Shown piece by piece: positions 46,006 through 55,325 of a stretch of 64,000 bases of DNA (positions within the stretch are counted from its first letter, which is position 1; each line of letters opens with the position of its first letter). This stretch comes from Ovoidimarina sp963698645 (GTDB lineage: Bacteria > Pseudomonadota > Alphaproteobacteria > Rhodobacterales > Rhodobacteraceae), in contig CAVORP010000007.1 in NCBI GenBank assembly GCA_963698645.1, positions 434,001 to 498,000 on the forward strand, read 5' to 3'. The position numbers were made by a program, and so were the translations under genes. The notes under the pieces are model-generated. The model worked only from the letters and a program-made list of their open reading frames with translations, was not told the DNA's origin and searched no databases.

Positions 46006-46230
46006 TCAGGCAGAGAAGATCATTGGCGTGATGATCCGCGCCTGAGACCAGGCACGGGCCACCGGCCCCTTCTCGGGCAGGCCACCCGCCTTGAGCGCGG
46101 AAAGCGCCCAGGTCAGGCAGGCCAGCGGAAGGGTCGCCAGAAAGATGATACCGAAATAGACGCAGAACTCGGTTCTTGGCGGCCGGTGAGCGCGGGTCGA
46201 TACGCTCATGTCGCTTGTCTGGTCGGTCAT
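46006..46230 (-). CDS. pufQ: PufQ, bacteriochlorophyll-formation cofactor
   Basis: 74 aa from ATG 46230 (MTDQTSDMSVSTRAHRPPRT), overlapping bchZ by ATGA. One helix (FCVYFGIIFLATLPLACLTW), then a short tail. PufQ stimulates bacteriochlorophyll synthesis. It marks the start of the puf operon, whose own promoter normally lies in or before bchZ. Confidence 0.92.
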   Translation of the reverse strand: MTDQTSDMSVSTRAHRPPRTEFCVYFGIIFLATLPLACLTWALSALKAGGLPEKGPVARAWSQARIITPMIFSA

Positions 46231-47699
46231 GTCTTGTCTCCTTGTTGGGCCGTCTTCGGCGCGAGCGCCTCGACGGTTTCTCGCACCACGCGTTCCGCCC
46301 CTTGGCTGAGCGCGGCCTTTTCGGCGGCGTCGCGCAGGGACTTGGCGGCGGAAATACGGGTGAGAATGGGGTGTTCGGCCACGATCCGGTCCAGCGCCTC
46401 CTGGGCGTCGGTATCCCACGGAAAGTCGCGGCGAAGAGTGGTTGGCGTCGCATCGGCGGCATCCATTTCGGAGCCGAGCGGCAGGATATGGAACAGCGCG
46501 TCGAACAGGCCGTTGCAGACTTCCTGCAAGAGATAGGTGGCGCCGGCATAACCCATGAACGGGGTGCCGGTGGCGCGGCGGATGGCGGCGCCCGGAAAGC
46601 TTGCCGGGATGAAGGCGGGGCTTGGGCCGTGGCCGCCCTTGAGCTCGGCGAGGTACATCTTTTCGTTGATCGACCCCATTACGATCAGGGGGCGTTTCTG
46701 CGCCATGAGCGCACGGACCTCGTCGTTATTGGTCTTTTTACCGGCGGTGCGGGCGACGGCGAAGGCGCAGGGAAACCCGAGGTCGTTCTCGAGGTAATTG
46801 CGGATGCCACGGGCATAGGTTTCGTTCGCGACGATGGCGAAACCGGCGGTGGCAAAGAAATCCTGGGTGACCGAGCGCCAGAGATCCCAGACCGGTTTGA
46901 TGGTCGAGTGCTTTTCGCGTTCGATGAAGGGTTCGGGGTCGAGGCCCAGCATTTCTCCCAATGTTCTGAGGAACTTGGTCGTGCTTTCGACGCCGATGGG
47001 CGCTTGCAGATAAGGCTTGCCCAGCACTTCGCAGAGGCCGCGCCCGAACTCGCGATACATGCAGACATTGACGTCGGCATTCACGAGATTGCGCATTTCG
47101 GCAAGGTGCGCGCCCTTCGGCATGACCATGTTCACCTTGGCGCCGATGCCTTCGATCAGGCGGCGGATTTCGGCGAGGTCGGAGGGCATGTTGAAGGTGC
47201 CGTACATCGGCCCGAGGATATTGACGCGGGGCGCGTCGCCCTCTTCGCGCTTCTTCTCGGGCGGCATCCGGCCCTTGGTCATTCCGAATTCGGTGAAGAT
47301 CCAGGTCATCGCGCGGTCGGCGCATTCCCATTGATCCTCGTCGATGGTGCGGGGCAGAAAGCGCTGGATATTCGTGCCTTGCGGGGTGACGCCGCCGCCG
47401 ATCATCTCGGCGATGGAACCGGTCACAACGACCGCCGGCAGCGCTGGATCGAGCGTGCCCCAGGCGCGTTTCATGGAGCCTTCGGTACCTTCGCGGCCCA
47501 GTTCCTCTTCGCCCAGACCGGTGGTCACGATGGGAAGTTCGTGGGGCGGCAGGCCGTCGGTGTAATGCAGGACCGACGTGACGGGCAGGTTTTCGCAACC
47601 CACGGGACCGTCGATCACGACCTGAAGGCCTTTCACGGCGGTGAACGCATAGACCGCACCCCAGTAGCCCCCTGCCCTGTCATGATCCTGGATCAGCAT
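46227..47699 (-). CDS. bchZ: Chlorophyllide a reductase subunit Z
   Basis: 490 aa (MLIQDHDRAGGYWGAVYAFT). Nitrogenase-like: GPVGCENLPVTSVLHYTDGL near the start, GSIAEMIGGGVTP, GAKVNMVMPKGAHLAEMRNL and a BchZ C-terminal tail. With BchX and BchY it reduces ring B of chlorophyllide. The upstream spacer to bchY is unusually long (172 bp) and hairpin-rich. Confidence 0.97.
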   Translation of the reverse strand: MLIQDHDRAGGYWGAVYAFTAVKGLQVVIDGPVGCENLPVTSVLHYTDGLPPHELPIVTTGLGEEELGREGTEGSMKRAWGTLDPALPAVVVTGSIAEMIGGGVTPQGTNIQRFLPRTIDEDQWECADRAMTWIFTEFGMTKGRMPPEKKREEGDAPRVNILGPMYGTFNMPSDLAEIRRLIEGIGAKVNMVMPKGAHLAEMRNLVNADVNVCMYREFGRGLCEVLGKPYLQAPIGVESTTKFLRTLGEMLGLDPEPFIEREKHSTIKPVWDLWRSVTQDFFATAGFAIVANETYARGIRNYLENDLGFPCAFAVARTAGKKTNNDEVRALMAQKRPLIVMGSINEKMYLAELKGGHGPSPAFIPASFPGAAIRRATGTPFMGYAGATYLLQEVCNGLFDALFHILPLGSEMDAADATPTTLRRDFPWDTDAQEALDRIVAEHPILTRISAAKSLRDAAEKAALSQGAERVVRETVEALAPKTAQQGDKT

Positions 47700-47702
47700 G
47701 GG

Positions 47703-47886
47703 GCACCTCTGACGGTGCTGTTAACGGTCCGGCCGTGCGATGCGGAAACCATGCGCATCGCATGTGTATTGCATGCGCACGTATTTGCGGCATCCAACCA
47801 AGTGCGACCGCAATTGGCTGACGCCAATCGCTTACTCGCACCGAGCAAATGATATGATCCGCGACGCCGGATCATATCATTTGCTC
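47703..47886 (-). repeat. Hairpin array in the bchY-bchZ spacer
   Basis: Four inverted repeats in a row. (1) Perfect 18-bp arms 47843-47860 / 47869-47886, loop of 8; the right arm holds the last codons and TGA stop of bchY. (2) 47802-47841: outer GTGCGA/TCGCAC and inner GCAATTGGC/GCCAATCGC, loop TGAC. (3) GCGATGCG/CGCATCGC at 47737-47761, with a competing GCGCAT/ATGCGC at 47753-47778. (4) GCACC/GGTGC at 47703-47718 beside the bchZ ribosome site. Confidence 0.85.
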
Positions 47887-49455
47887 CGCTTTCGCCGCGC
47901 GGGCCTGTTTGTCGAGTTTCTTCTGGTGTTGGGCGCGGAAGTCGGGGCGCAGGTTCGGATCGCCCTCCCAGACACCGGCGGTGTCGCCCGTGCCCACGCC
48001 TTCGAAGAATTCGCGCATGTGTTCCATCCGCGCCTTGCCGGCGATGGCGGCGTTGATGACCTCGGCCAGGCTTCCGGCACCCGCGGGGCCCATGAGGGGG
48101 CGGGCAGATATCAGGTTGGTGAAATAGAGACCCGGGATCGCCAGTTCCTTGGCCTTCTGCACGACCGGGGTCGTGCCGATGGCGAGATCCGGGCGGATCG
48201 CCTCCATCGCGGCGCAGTCGTCTTCGAGACTGGCGCGGAACTTGACCTTGACGCCGCGCGCCTCGAGCCATTCGCGATCCCAGTCGGACTGGGGCGTGCG
48301 GGGGCAGGCGGTGCCGACATAGGGCACATCCGCGCCGCTTTCGATCAGAAGGCGCGCCACCAGCAATTCGGAGCCTTCATAGCCCGACAGCGTGATCGTG
48401 CCCTTGATCGGGGTCGCGGCAAGCGCGCCCTTGATCGCGGGAAGGAAAGCGTTTTGCGCCGCGGCGACCTGATCGGCGGCGATGCCGAACGCGTCGCCGA
48501 TACCGGCCAGCCAGTTGGCGGTACCGTCATGGCCCACAGGGGCAGAGCCCACGATCGGGCGACCGGCGGCGGTGAATTCGCGCATCGCGGCGGTGTAGAA
48601 GGGATGGATCGCGGCGGCGACACCGCAATCAAGCGCGGCATAGAGTTCGCGCCATTCGCGGCAGGGCACGACCGGTCCGGCGGCAAGGCCCATGGGGGCC
48701 AGCATCGCGCCGATCATCATCGGGTCGGCCGGGAACATTTCGCCCAGAAGGGCAACGGTCGGACGATCCGAGCGGCCGCCGGTGGGGGCGGCGACGGGAC
48801 CAGCCTTCACCTCTTCGCGGGCGTATTTGAGCATCGCGCCCGCCAGTACGTCCTTTGCTTCCGCATGGGTCGGGATCCCGAAGCCCGGAACGTCGATGCC
48901 GACGATGCGGACACCGTCGATTTCGTCGGGCAGAAGGCGCAGGGGCACACCGGAGGCGGTGGGCACGCAGAGATTGGTCACCACGATCGCGTCATAGCGT
49001 TCGGGATCGGCCAGATCGTGGACGGCTTCGCGGATATCCTCGAACAATTTACCGGTGACGAGAGTTTCGGAATTGAAGGGCACGTAGCCCACCGAGCGGC
49101 GCGCGCCGTAGAAATGCGAGACGAAGGTCAGGCCGTAGACGCAGCAGGCGGAGCCGGACAGGACCGTGGCCACCCGGCGCATCCGCAGGCCCACGCGCAG
49201 GGACCCGAAGGCGGGGCACATGGATTGCGGCTTGTCATGCGGGCCCTGGGGATAGTCGCGGGCATATTGGTCGAGGATTTCGGACTTGCCCGCCATGCGG
49301 GCCGCGGCCTCCATCTCGGCCGCGCCGGCGTGACAGCCCATGCCGTCGCCCTGAAGCTGCGGCGCGGCGTCGGGGGACGCGTCGGGGGCAGCGGTCGAGC
49401 TGCCCATCGTCACGTCGGCCTCATGGGCCTTGTCATAGGTTACTTCGCCAGTCAT
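47872..49455 (-). CDS. bchY: Chlorophyllide a reductase subunit Y
   Basis: 527 aa (MTGEVTYDKAHEADVTMGSS). The N-terminal ~60 residues are a variable extension; then QSMCPAFGSLRVGLRMRRVA, SGSACCVYGLTFVSHFYGAR and VTNLCVPTASGVPLRLLP carry Cys ligands of the 4Fe-4S cluster. The start overlaps the stop of a 40-codon gene (ATG inside AAATGA). The end lies in the 18-bp inverted repeat. Confidence 0.97.
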   Translation of the reverse strand: MTGEVTYDKAHEADVTMGSSTAAPDASPDAAPQLQGDGMGCHAGAAEMEAAARMAGKSEILDQYARDYPQGPHDKPQSMCPAFGSLRVGLRMRRVATVLSGSACCVYGLTFVSHFYGARRSVGYVPFNSETLVTGKLFEDIREAVHDLADPERYDAIVVTNLCVPTASGVPLRLLPDEIDGVRIVGIDVPGFGIPTHAEAKDVLAGAMLKYAREEVKAGPVAAPTGGRSDRPTVALLGEMFPADPMMIGAMLAPMGLAAGPVVPCREWRELYAALDCGVAAAIHPFYTAAMREFTAAGRPIVGSAPVGHDGTANWLAGIGDAFGIAADQVAAAQNAFLPAIKGALAATPIKGTITLSGYEGSELLVARLLIESGADVPYVGTACPRTPQSDWDREWLEARGVKVKFRASLEDDCAAMEAIRPDLAIGTTPVVQKAKELAIPGLYFTNLISARPLMGPAGAGSLAEVINAAIAGKARMEHMREFFEGVGTGDTAGVWEGDPNLRPDFRAQHQKKLDKQARAAKAEQMI

Positions 49456-49574
49456 TTCTGTGGCTCGGCCCCCTTGATGTCGGCGATCAGGCGGCGGAGT
49501 TGGTCGGGCGTCGCGCGCTCGAGCATATCGCGGATGGCCGCCAGCGCGTCCTCGCCATGGGTGTGATCATGCAT
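49452..49574 (-). CDS. 40-aa small protein coupled between bchX and bchY
   Basis: The ATG at 49574 lies inside the end of bchX (eight-base overlap) and the TGA overlaps the bchY ATG. The peptide begins MHDHTHGEDALAAIRDML, then a second amphipathic stretch RATPDQLRRLIADI, and ends GAEPQK. The codon third positions are GC-rich as in neighbouring genes. Without this gene, bchX and bchY would be separated by 111 bp. Histidines at 2, 4 and 6 could bind metal. I do not recognise a family. Confidence 0.75.
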   Translation of the reverse strand: MHDHTHGEDALAAIRDMLERATPDQLRRLIADIKGAEPQK

Positions 49575-50568
49575 CGTCATAGATCACCTCCAGGGATTCG
49601 ACGGGTTTCGCGTTCTTGCCCCGCATGTCCATGTCGGTGGCAGGAACCAGAACGTAGTCGCCACCGGTGTCCTTGGCGTCGAACAGGCCCAGAAGCCCGT
49701 CCTGATCGAGCGGTGCCGGGCGAACCGGCGGGGCCACGGCGACGGCATCGCCCAGCCCGGCAAAGAGTGCGCCCCATTCGGATTCTGCCGTGCCCACGAT
49801 CTGATAATTCGCCGATTTCTTGCGCAGATCGTCGTTCTGCGGGATCGCGGCGAGGATCGGGATATCGACGGCCTTGGCGAAAGCCGCAGCCTCTCCGCTG
49901 CCGTCATCCTTGTTGATCACGAGGCCCGCGACGCCGACATTGCCGCCAAGCTTGCGGAAATATTCGACCGCCGAGCAGACATTGTTGGCGACATAGAGCG
50001 ACTGCAGGTCGTTCGAGGCGACGAGGATGACCTTCTGGGCCATGTCGCGCGCGATGGGCAGGCCGAAGCCGCCACAGACCACGTCGCCGAGGAAATCGAG
50101 CAGGACATAGTCGAAGTCCCAGTCATGGAAGCCGAGCTTTTCGAGAAGTTCGAAGCCGTGGATGATGCCGCGCCCACCGCAACCACGGCCCACTTCGGGT
50201 CCGCCCAGTTCCATGGCGAAGACGCCGCCCCGCTTGAAGCAGACATCGCCGATCTTGACCTCTTCGCCCGCCAGTTTCTTTCTGGTCGAAGTTTCGATGA
50301 TCGTCGGGCAGGCCTTGCCGCCGAACAGAAGCGAGGTCGTGTCGGATTTCGGGTCGCAGCCGATGAGAAGGACGCGTTTGCCCTGCTCCGCCATCATGTG
50401 GCTGAGATTGGCCAACGTGAAGGATTTGCCGATGCCACCCTTGCCGTAGATCGCGATGATCTGGGTCTTCTTGGTCGGCTCTTCGGTAACGAGATCGGCC
50501 AGATCCTCGTGCGCTTCGTCGCGCAGGCGCTGGTCGAAATCCTTGAGATTCGGCACATCGAGGGTCAT
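49567..50568 (-). CDS. bchX: Chlorophyllide a reductase iron protein (BchX)
   Basis: 333 aa from ATG 50568 (MTLDVPNLKDFDQRLRDEAH), overlapping bchC by ATGA; an in-frame ATG at 50583 lies inside bchC. P-loop IAIYGKGGIGKSFTLANLSH, DPKSDTTSLLFGG, cluster Cys ligands GGPEVGRGCGGRG and GDVVCGGFGLP. NifH-like ATPase feeding BchY-BchZ. Confidence 0.97.
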   Translation of the reverse strand: MTLDVPNLKDFDQRLRDEAHEDLADLVTEEPTKKTQIIAIYGKGGIGKSFTLANLSHMMAEQGKRVLLIGCDPKSDTTSLLFGGKACPTIIETSTRKKLAGEEVKIGDVCFKRGGVFAMELGGPEVGRGCGGRGIIHGFELLEKLGFHDWDFDYVLLDFLGDVVCGGFGLPIARDMAQKVILVASNDLQSLYVANNVCSAVEYFRKLGGNVGVAGLVINKDDGSGEAAAFAKAVDIPILAAIPQNDDLRKKSANYQIVGTAESEWGALFAGLGDAVAVAPPVRPAPLDQDGLLGLFDAKDTGGDYVLVPATDMDMRGKNAKPVESLEVIYDDA

Positions 50569-51507
50569 TGAACGGTGCTCCAATCGAGGATCATCTTGAG
50601 ACAGGAGGCGTTGTTGAACGCTTCCTCATAGGCGGCACCGGCCTTTGTGGCCGGGCGCGTGTGCGTGATGAGGCCGCCGAGCGAGAGCGCGCCGGATTCG
50701 ACCAACGAGCGTGTCGCGGTCAGGTCGCCCGGGGTCCATTCGGCGGCGATGCGGAACCGCGCCTCTTTCATGAAGGCGGGCGGGAAGGCGAAGTTCAGGG
50801 GCTTGTCGTAGAAGCCGGCCAGAACGATTTCGCCGCCGCGCGCGATGCGGGTGACGAGCTGGTCCAGAAGATCGCCCTGCCCCGAGGCATCGTATATCGC
50901 GCGATAGTCGCGGCGGTCGTCGGTATCGGGGTGGATGACCTCGTAGCCCTGGGCGCCGGTGCTGCGGCCCGGGTCGATTTCCCAGACCGTGGGCGCGGGC
51001 GCGCCCGCCGCGATCGTCAGCCGCGCGAGGAGGCGGCCGAGCGTGCCGTGGCCGATGATGAGATCGGGCGGGGATTTGTCGAGACCCGCCATGGCATGGC
51101 GGGCGGTGGCGGCAAGTGCGAGAAGCGCACCTTCGGCGCCGAGGCCCTTGTCGATGGGTGTCACGCGGGCGGCGTCGGTCACAAGGCGCCGGGTGGCGCC
51201 GCCGAACAGCCCATGCGCGCCTTCATAGCAATTGGCGCCGGGAACGAAGACATGGGTACCCACCTTGTAGGCGGACTTCGGGACCGGCCTCGACCACTTC
51301 GCCCGCCAATTCGTAGCCGGGAACGAGCGGATAGCCCATGCCGGGAAATGGCGGCATCGTGCCGGACCAGAACAGTTTCTCGGTTCCCGTGGAGATGCCG
51401 GAATGGGTGACTTCGACCACCAGATCGCGCGGGCCCGGAGCAGTCAGCGTCAGCGTATCAAGGCTGATCTGCCTTGGACCCTGAAGAATGACGGCTGTTG
51501 TCTGCAC
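50565..51507 (-). CDS. bchC: 3-hydroxyethyl bacteriochlorophyllide a dehydrogenase, one frameshift
   Basis: About 313 aa from GTG 51507, with GGGAG eight bases upstream (an ATG at 51522 is in frame). VQTTAVILQGPRQISLDTLT, THSGISTGTEKLFWSGTMPP, then one extra C near 51285 breaks the frame; corrected it reads GPKSAYKVGTHVFVPGANCY and continues ATRRLVTDAARVTPIDKGLG. Medium-chain dehydrogenase oxidising the C3-hydroxyethyl group to acetyl. Two PpsR boxes lie upstream. Confidence 0.95.
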
Positions 51508-51572
51508 CCCGGACGCTCCCATGTCGGTCAGGTCGGCTCCGCTGAAAAGACTCAGCAGCGCTCTTTCTTAAG

Positions 51573-51590
51573 TGTCAGTTTAACCTGACA
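51573..51590. promoter_or_regulatory. PpsR binding site, proximal to bchC
   Basis: TGTCAGTTTAACCTGACA, exact TGT-N12-ACA, 65 bp before the bchC GTG. It forms a tandem with the next box, eight bases away, the spacing known to allow cooperative binding at the R. capsulatus bchC promoter. Confidence 0.9.
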
Positions 51591-51598
51591 GTTTTGAC

Positions 51599-51616
51599 TG
51601 TCAATCTATTTGGACA
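51599..51616. promoter_or_regulatory. PpsR binding site, distal to bchC
   Basis: TGTCAATCTATTTGGACA, exact TGT-N12-ACA, overlapping the last codons of crtF. A perfect TGACAGT/ACTGTCA palindrome bridges the two boxes (51585-51602). Confidence 0.88.
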
Positions 51617-52764
51617 TTTTCTTCGGTTGTCCACGCACACCCGTCACCACGCTTGTGATGAAGGGGCGGTTCGTACGGGGGCTGGTGATGCCGGTGAACC
51701 CGGCTTCGGCCATCAGTTGCGATATCCGGGCGGCGGACCGGGTGCGGCCGGTCTGCATCGCCATGGTATAAAGGGCGAAATAGGCATCCCCCGCCCGTTG
51801 CGGGCGATCGCCGCCCGACATCGGTTCGGACACCACGAGCCGCCCGTCTTCGGGCAGGGTCGCGTGGATTCGGGCCAGCAGATCGCGGACGGTGTCGTCG
51901 CCGTGATCGTAGAGCACCCGGATCAGCGAAATCGTGTCGGCGCCTTGCGGCAGAGGGTCGTCACGGAAACTGCCGGGGTGAAGGGTGATCCGGTCGGTCA
52001 GGCCGGCAGATTCGATCCGCTGCGTCGCGCCGGGGGTGACCTGTGGCAGGTCGAACAGCGTGGCGCGGATGCCCGGGATTCGCGTTGAGCGCCGCCACCA
52101 GAAACGCGCCGGTGCCGCCGCCTATATCGAGGAGATGGGTGGATTTCGACAGGTCGACGGCGCGCAGCGTTTCCTCGGCCACCAAAGTCTGGCTGTCGGC
52201 CATCAGGGCGGAATAGCGTTCGGCAATATCCGGGTCATCGACGCTGGCGGCGCCAAAGACATAGGGCCAGAAGCGTGCCAGTTCCGTCTCGGCGCCCTGC
52301 AGGAGGGCCACGGGATTTTCGAGATCGCGGTAGAAGGCGCGGTGATGGAGGATCATCCCTTCGAGCCCCGGGACGCCCAGAAGTGCCGCGCCCTTGCGCG
52401 CAAGGCCGTATGCGCCCGAGCGTCGGCGGGCGAGAAGGCCAAGGGCCGCGCCGGCCTGAAGCAGGATCTCCATGCGGTCGGGATCGAGGTTGCAGCGTTG
52501 CGCAAGGATGGGTGCGGTCAGATCGCCATCGGTGAGCATGTGCAGGATGCGCAGCTCCACCAGAGCGAACAGAACCTGGGAATGAACGAAGCCCGCCACC
52601 AGATCGAACAGATCCTCGCCATCGCGGCGGGCGATGCGGCGGGTCAGGGGGAAGCGGCTGGCCCAGCTTTGGAAGCCGGGAGAGGCGATCAGCCGGTTGC
52701 GCCAGCGCGACAGGGAGAAGCCGCGTCCCTTCGAGGGGCGGCCATGCAGGGTTGCATCACTCAC
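51606..52764 (-). CDS. crtF: Demethylspheroidene O-methyltransferase, one frameshift
   Basis: About 385 aa from ATG 52764 (MSDATLHGRPSKGRGFSLSR). SAM motif THLLDIGGGTGAFLVAALNA. An extra G in GGG near 52074 breaks the frame; corrected it reads NPGIRATLFDLPQVTPGATQ, then ADTISLIRVLYDHGDDTVRD and LPEDGRLVVSEPMSGG. It methylates the C1-hydroxyl of demethylspheroidene. It overlaps crtE by eight bases. Confidence 0.94.
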
Positions 52765-53635
52765 CGGGCACGGCGTTCCGCGCCGGGGTGATCGGGGTCA
52801 GGCGCTGGGCGGTCTTGCGGACCATTTCGGCCAGCGCGGCCTCGCCCTTGCAGGACGGAATCGAGGAGATCGCGCCGGCCAGAATATCCTTGAGCCGGGC
52901 CACGGCCCCGTCGACGCCCAGAAGCGTCACGGCGTTGGGCCGGTTGTGCAGATCGTCCTGACCGGCGGGTTTTCCGAGGGTCTTTTCATCATAGAGCGCG
53001 TCGAGAAGATCGTCGGCGACCTGAAACGCCTCGCCGATCCGCGCGCCGAGTTCGAACCACGGCTCGGCGTCCTGTCCGGCGGCCACGGCCCCCATCTGGG
53101 TCGCCGCGATGAACAGCGCCCCGGTCTTGGCCTGATGATAGGCGGAGAGATCGACCTCGTCCTCGCTTTCCCAGCCCTGCCCCGCGCAGATGCCGCCCGG
53201 CATGCCGGTGCGGTAGGTCAGGATGCGGATCAGTTCGAGCGCACGGGCCGGGTCGGAATGACCGGCCTTGGCGAGAATATCGAAGGCCATGGTGATGAGG
53301 CTGTCGCCGGTCAGAAGTGCCAGCGGTTCGGAATAGGCGACGTGGACCGAGGGTTTGCCGCGCCGGATCGGAGCATCGTCGAAACAGGGCATGTCGTCAT
53401 GGACGAGGCTGGCGCAATGCATGATTTCAAGCGCTGCGGCGGCGGCATCGGCCATGTGCGGGTTGTCGTCACCACAGGCGGACGCGACCGAGAGCAGGAT
53501 CGTGGGGCGGATGCGCGCGCCGCCCGGTGTGACCGCATAGTGGAGCGCCGAAGCCAGCCGCGGCGGCGGCGTTCCCGCCTGTCCGGACCGGATGGCCCGA
53601 TGGATCGCGGCGTCGATGCGTTGGGAAAGGGGCAT
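52757..53635 (-). CDS. crtE: Geranylgeranyl diphosphate synthase
   Basis: 292 aa from ATG 53635 (MPLSQRIDAAIHRAIRSGQA), with AGGA upstream. First Asp-rich motif SLVHDDMPCFDDAPIRRGKP, second QVADDLLDALYDEK. An ATG at 53698 is in frame, but it lies inside a PpsR box and adds a tail not expected in CrtE. Makes GGPP for carotenoids and for the chlorophyll tail. Confidence 0.95.
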   Translation of the reverse strand: MPLSQRIDAAIHRAIRSGQAGTPPPRLASALHYAVTPGGARIRPTILLSVASACGDDNPHMADAAAAALEIMHCASLVHDDMPCFDDAPIRRGKPSVHVAYSEPLALLTGDSLITMAFDILAKAGHSDPARALELIRILTYRTGMPGGICAGQGWESEDEVDLSAYHQAKTGALFIAATQMGAVAAGQDAEPWFELGARIGEAFQVADDLLDALYDEKTLGKPAGQDDLHNRPNAVTLLGVDGAVARLKDILAGAISSIPSCKGEAALAEMVRKTAQRLTPITPARNAVPGE

Positions 53636-53687
53636 GTGCGGGCTTCCTGCGTTCGTTTCGGTCGGAGCGGACGGTGCATCAACCAAC

Positions 53688-53705
53688 TGTAAAGTCAAAT
53701 AGACA
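53688..53705. promoter_or_regulatory. PpsR binding site in the crtE-crtD divergent region (crtE side)
   Basis: TGTAAAGTCAAATAGACA, exact TGT-N12-ACA, 53 bp before the chosen crtE start. Paired with the next box with a 6-bp gap. Confidence 0.85.
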
Positions 53706-53711
53706 CATAAC

Positions 53712-53729
53712 TGTAAATCATAGTGGACA
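53712..53729. promoter_or_regulatory. PpsR binding site in the crtE-crtD divergent region (crtD side)
   Basis: TGTAAATCATAGTGGACA, exact TGT-N12-ACA, 29 bp before the crtD ATG at 53759. Confidence 0.85.
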
Positions 53730-53758
53730 TATCGGGCGCGCGAGTCAACAATCCGGTG

Positions 53759-55325
53759 ATGTCACACAACAGGTCACATGTGGTTGTTATCGGAGCCGGG
53801 ATGGGCGGATTGTCCGCCGCGACCCGGCTTGCCCACGCCGGTCTGGATGTGACGGTGCTGGAGGCGCTGGCCGCGCCGGGCGGGAAGATGCGGACCCTGC
53901 CCAGCGTCGCGGGCCCCGTGGATGCGGGGCCGACGGTGATGACGATGCGGAGCGTGTTCGACGCGCTGTTTGCGGATGTGGGCGAGCGGCTTGAGGATCA
54001 CGTGACCCTTGTGCCGGACCACATCCTGGCCCGGCATTGGTGGCCGGACGGTACCGACGCTGGATCTTCTTGCTGACGCGGAAGACAGCGCCCGGGCCGT
54101 GCGGCGCCTTTGCCGGGCCTTCCGCGGAGCGGCAGTTCCGGCGGTTCTGAAGGCCACGGCGGCGCTCTTCGAGGGGTTCGACGGCCCGGTGATGCAGGCC
54201 GAGCGGCCATCGCTTGCCGGGCTTGTGGCCCATGTGGCGCCCCGGCCCGGGCTGTGGCGCGCGATGGGCGGGCTTTCGACCATGGCGGCGCGGCTTGCGC
54301 GCGAGTTCGACGATCCGCGGTTGCGGCAGTTGTTCGGGCGCTATGCCACCTATGTGGGTGGATCGCCCTATGAGAGCCCCGCCGTCCTGCGGCTGATCGC
54401 CCATGCCGAGGCGCGGGGTGTCTGGCGCGTGGTGGGGGGCATGCACCGGCTGGCGGTGGCGATGGCCGATCTGGCCGCGCGGCGCGGCGCGGCGTTCCGC
54501 TATGACACAAGCGTCCGGCGGATCGAGATGCAGTCGGGCGGGATCGTTGCTGTTCATACGGAAGCCGGGGAGAGAATCGCCTGTGACCGGGTGGTGTTCA
54601 ACGGCGATCCGCGGGCGCTGGCGACGGGGCTTCTGGGCGAACCGGCGCGTCGGGCGGTGTCGGAGCGTCATGTCGAGCCGCGCAGCCTTTCGGCCAATGT
54701 CTGGGCCTTCGCGGCCGAGCCGCGGGGTTTGGACCTTGCCCATCACAACGTGTTCTTCGGGGCCGATCCGCGCACCGAATTCGACCCTATCGCGGCGGGA
54801 AACCTGCCCGAGGACCCCACACTTTACGTTTGTGCGCAGGATCGCGGCGGGGCCGAGACCCCGACCGGGCCCGAGCGTTTCGAGATCATCATGAATGCGC
54901 CGCCCGCGGGCCGCGCACCGGAGGATATTTCAGCATGTCGGACACGCACTTTCCCGGTTCTGGCGCGGCGCGGGCTTCGGTTCTCACCGGAGCCGCCGGA
55001 CGCGGCACTGACGACGCCCGTGGGCTTTGCGACGCTGTTTCCCGCGAGCCAAGGTTCCCTGTACGGGCGGAGCCCGCATGGGCTTCGGGCAGCCTTCGCC
55101 CGGCCCACGGCGCGGACATCCCTGACGGGGCTGTATCTGGCGGGCGGAGGGGCGCATCCGGGGGCGGGGGTGCCGATGGCGACCCTCTCCGGGAGGCACG
55201 CGGCCGAGGCGATTCTGACGGACCTTGCTTCCACCTCGACGTCCCGCCGAATGGCTATGCCTGGTGGTATGTCGACGGACTCTCCGATTGCGGGACCCGC
55301 GCGATCTCGGTCATCGCCTTCATAG
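53759..55325 (+). CDS. crtD: Hydroxyneurosporene/methoxyneurosporene desaturase, one frameshift
   Basis: About 521 aa from ATG 53759. FAD motif VVVIGAGMGGLSAATRLAHA, GGKMRTLPSVAGPVDAGPTV. An extra G near 54056 gives a false stop after DAGSSC; corrected it reads GTTLDLLADAEDSARAVRRL. C-terminal GLYLAGGGAHPGAGVPMATL is the phytoene-desaturase family end. The last ~30 residues overlap crtC in another frame. It introduces the 3,4 double bond. Confidence 0.94.
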
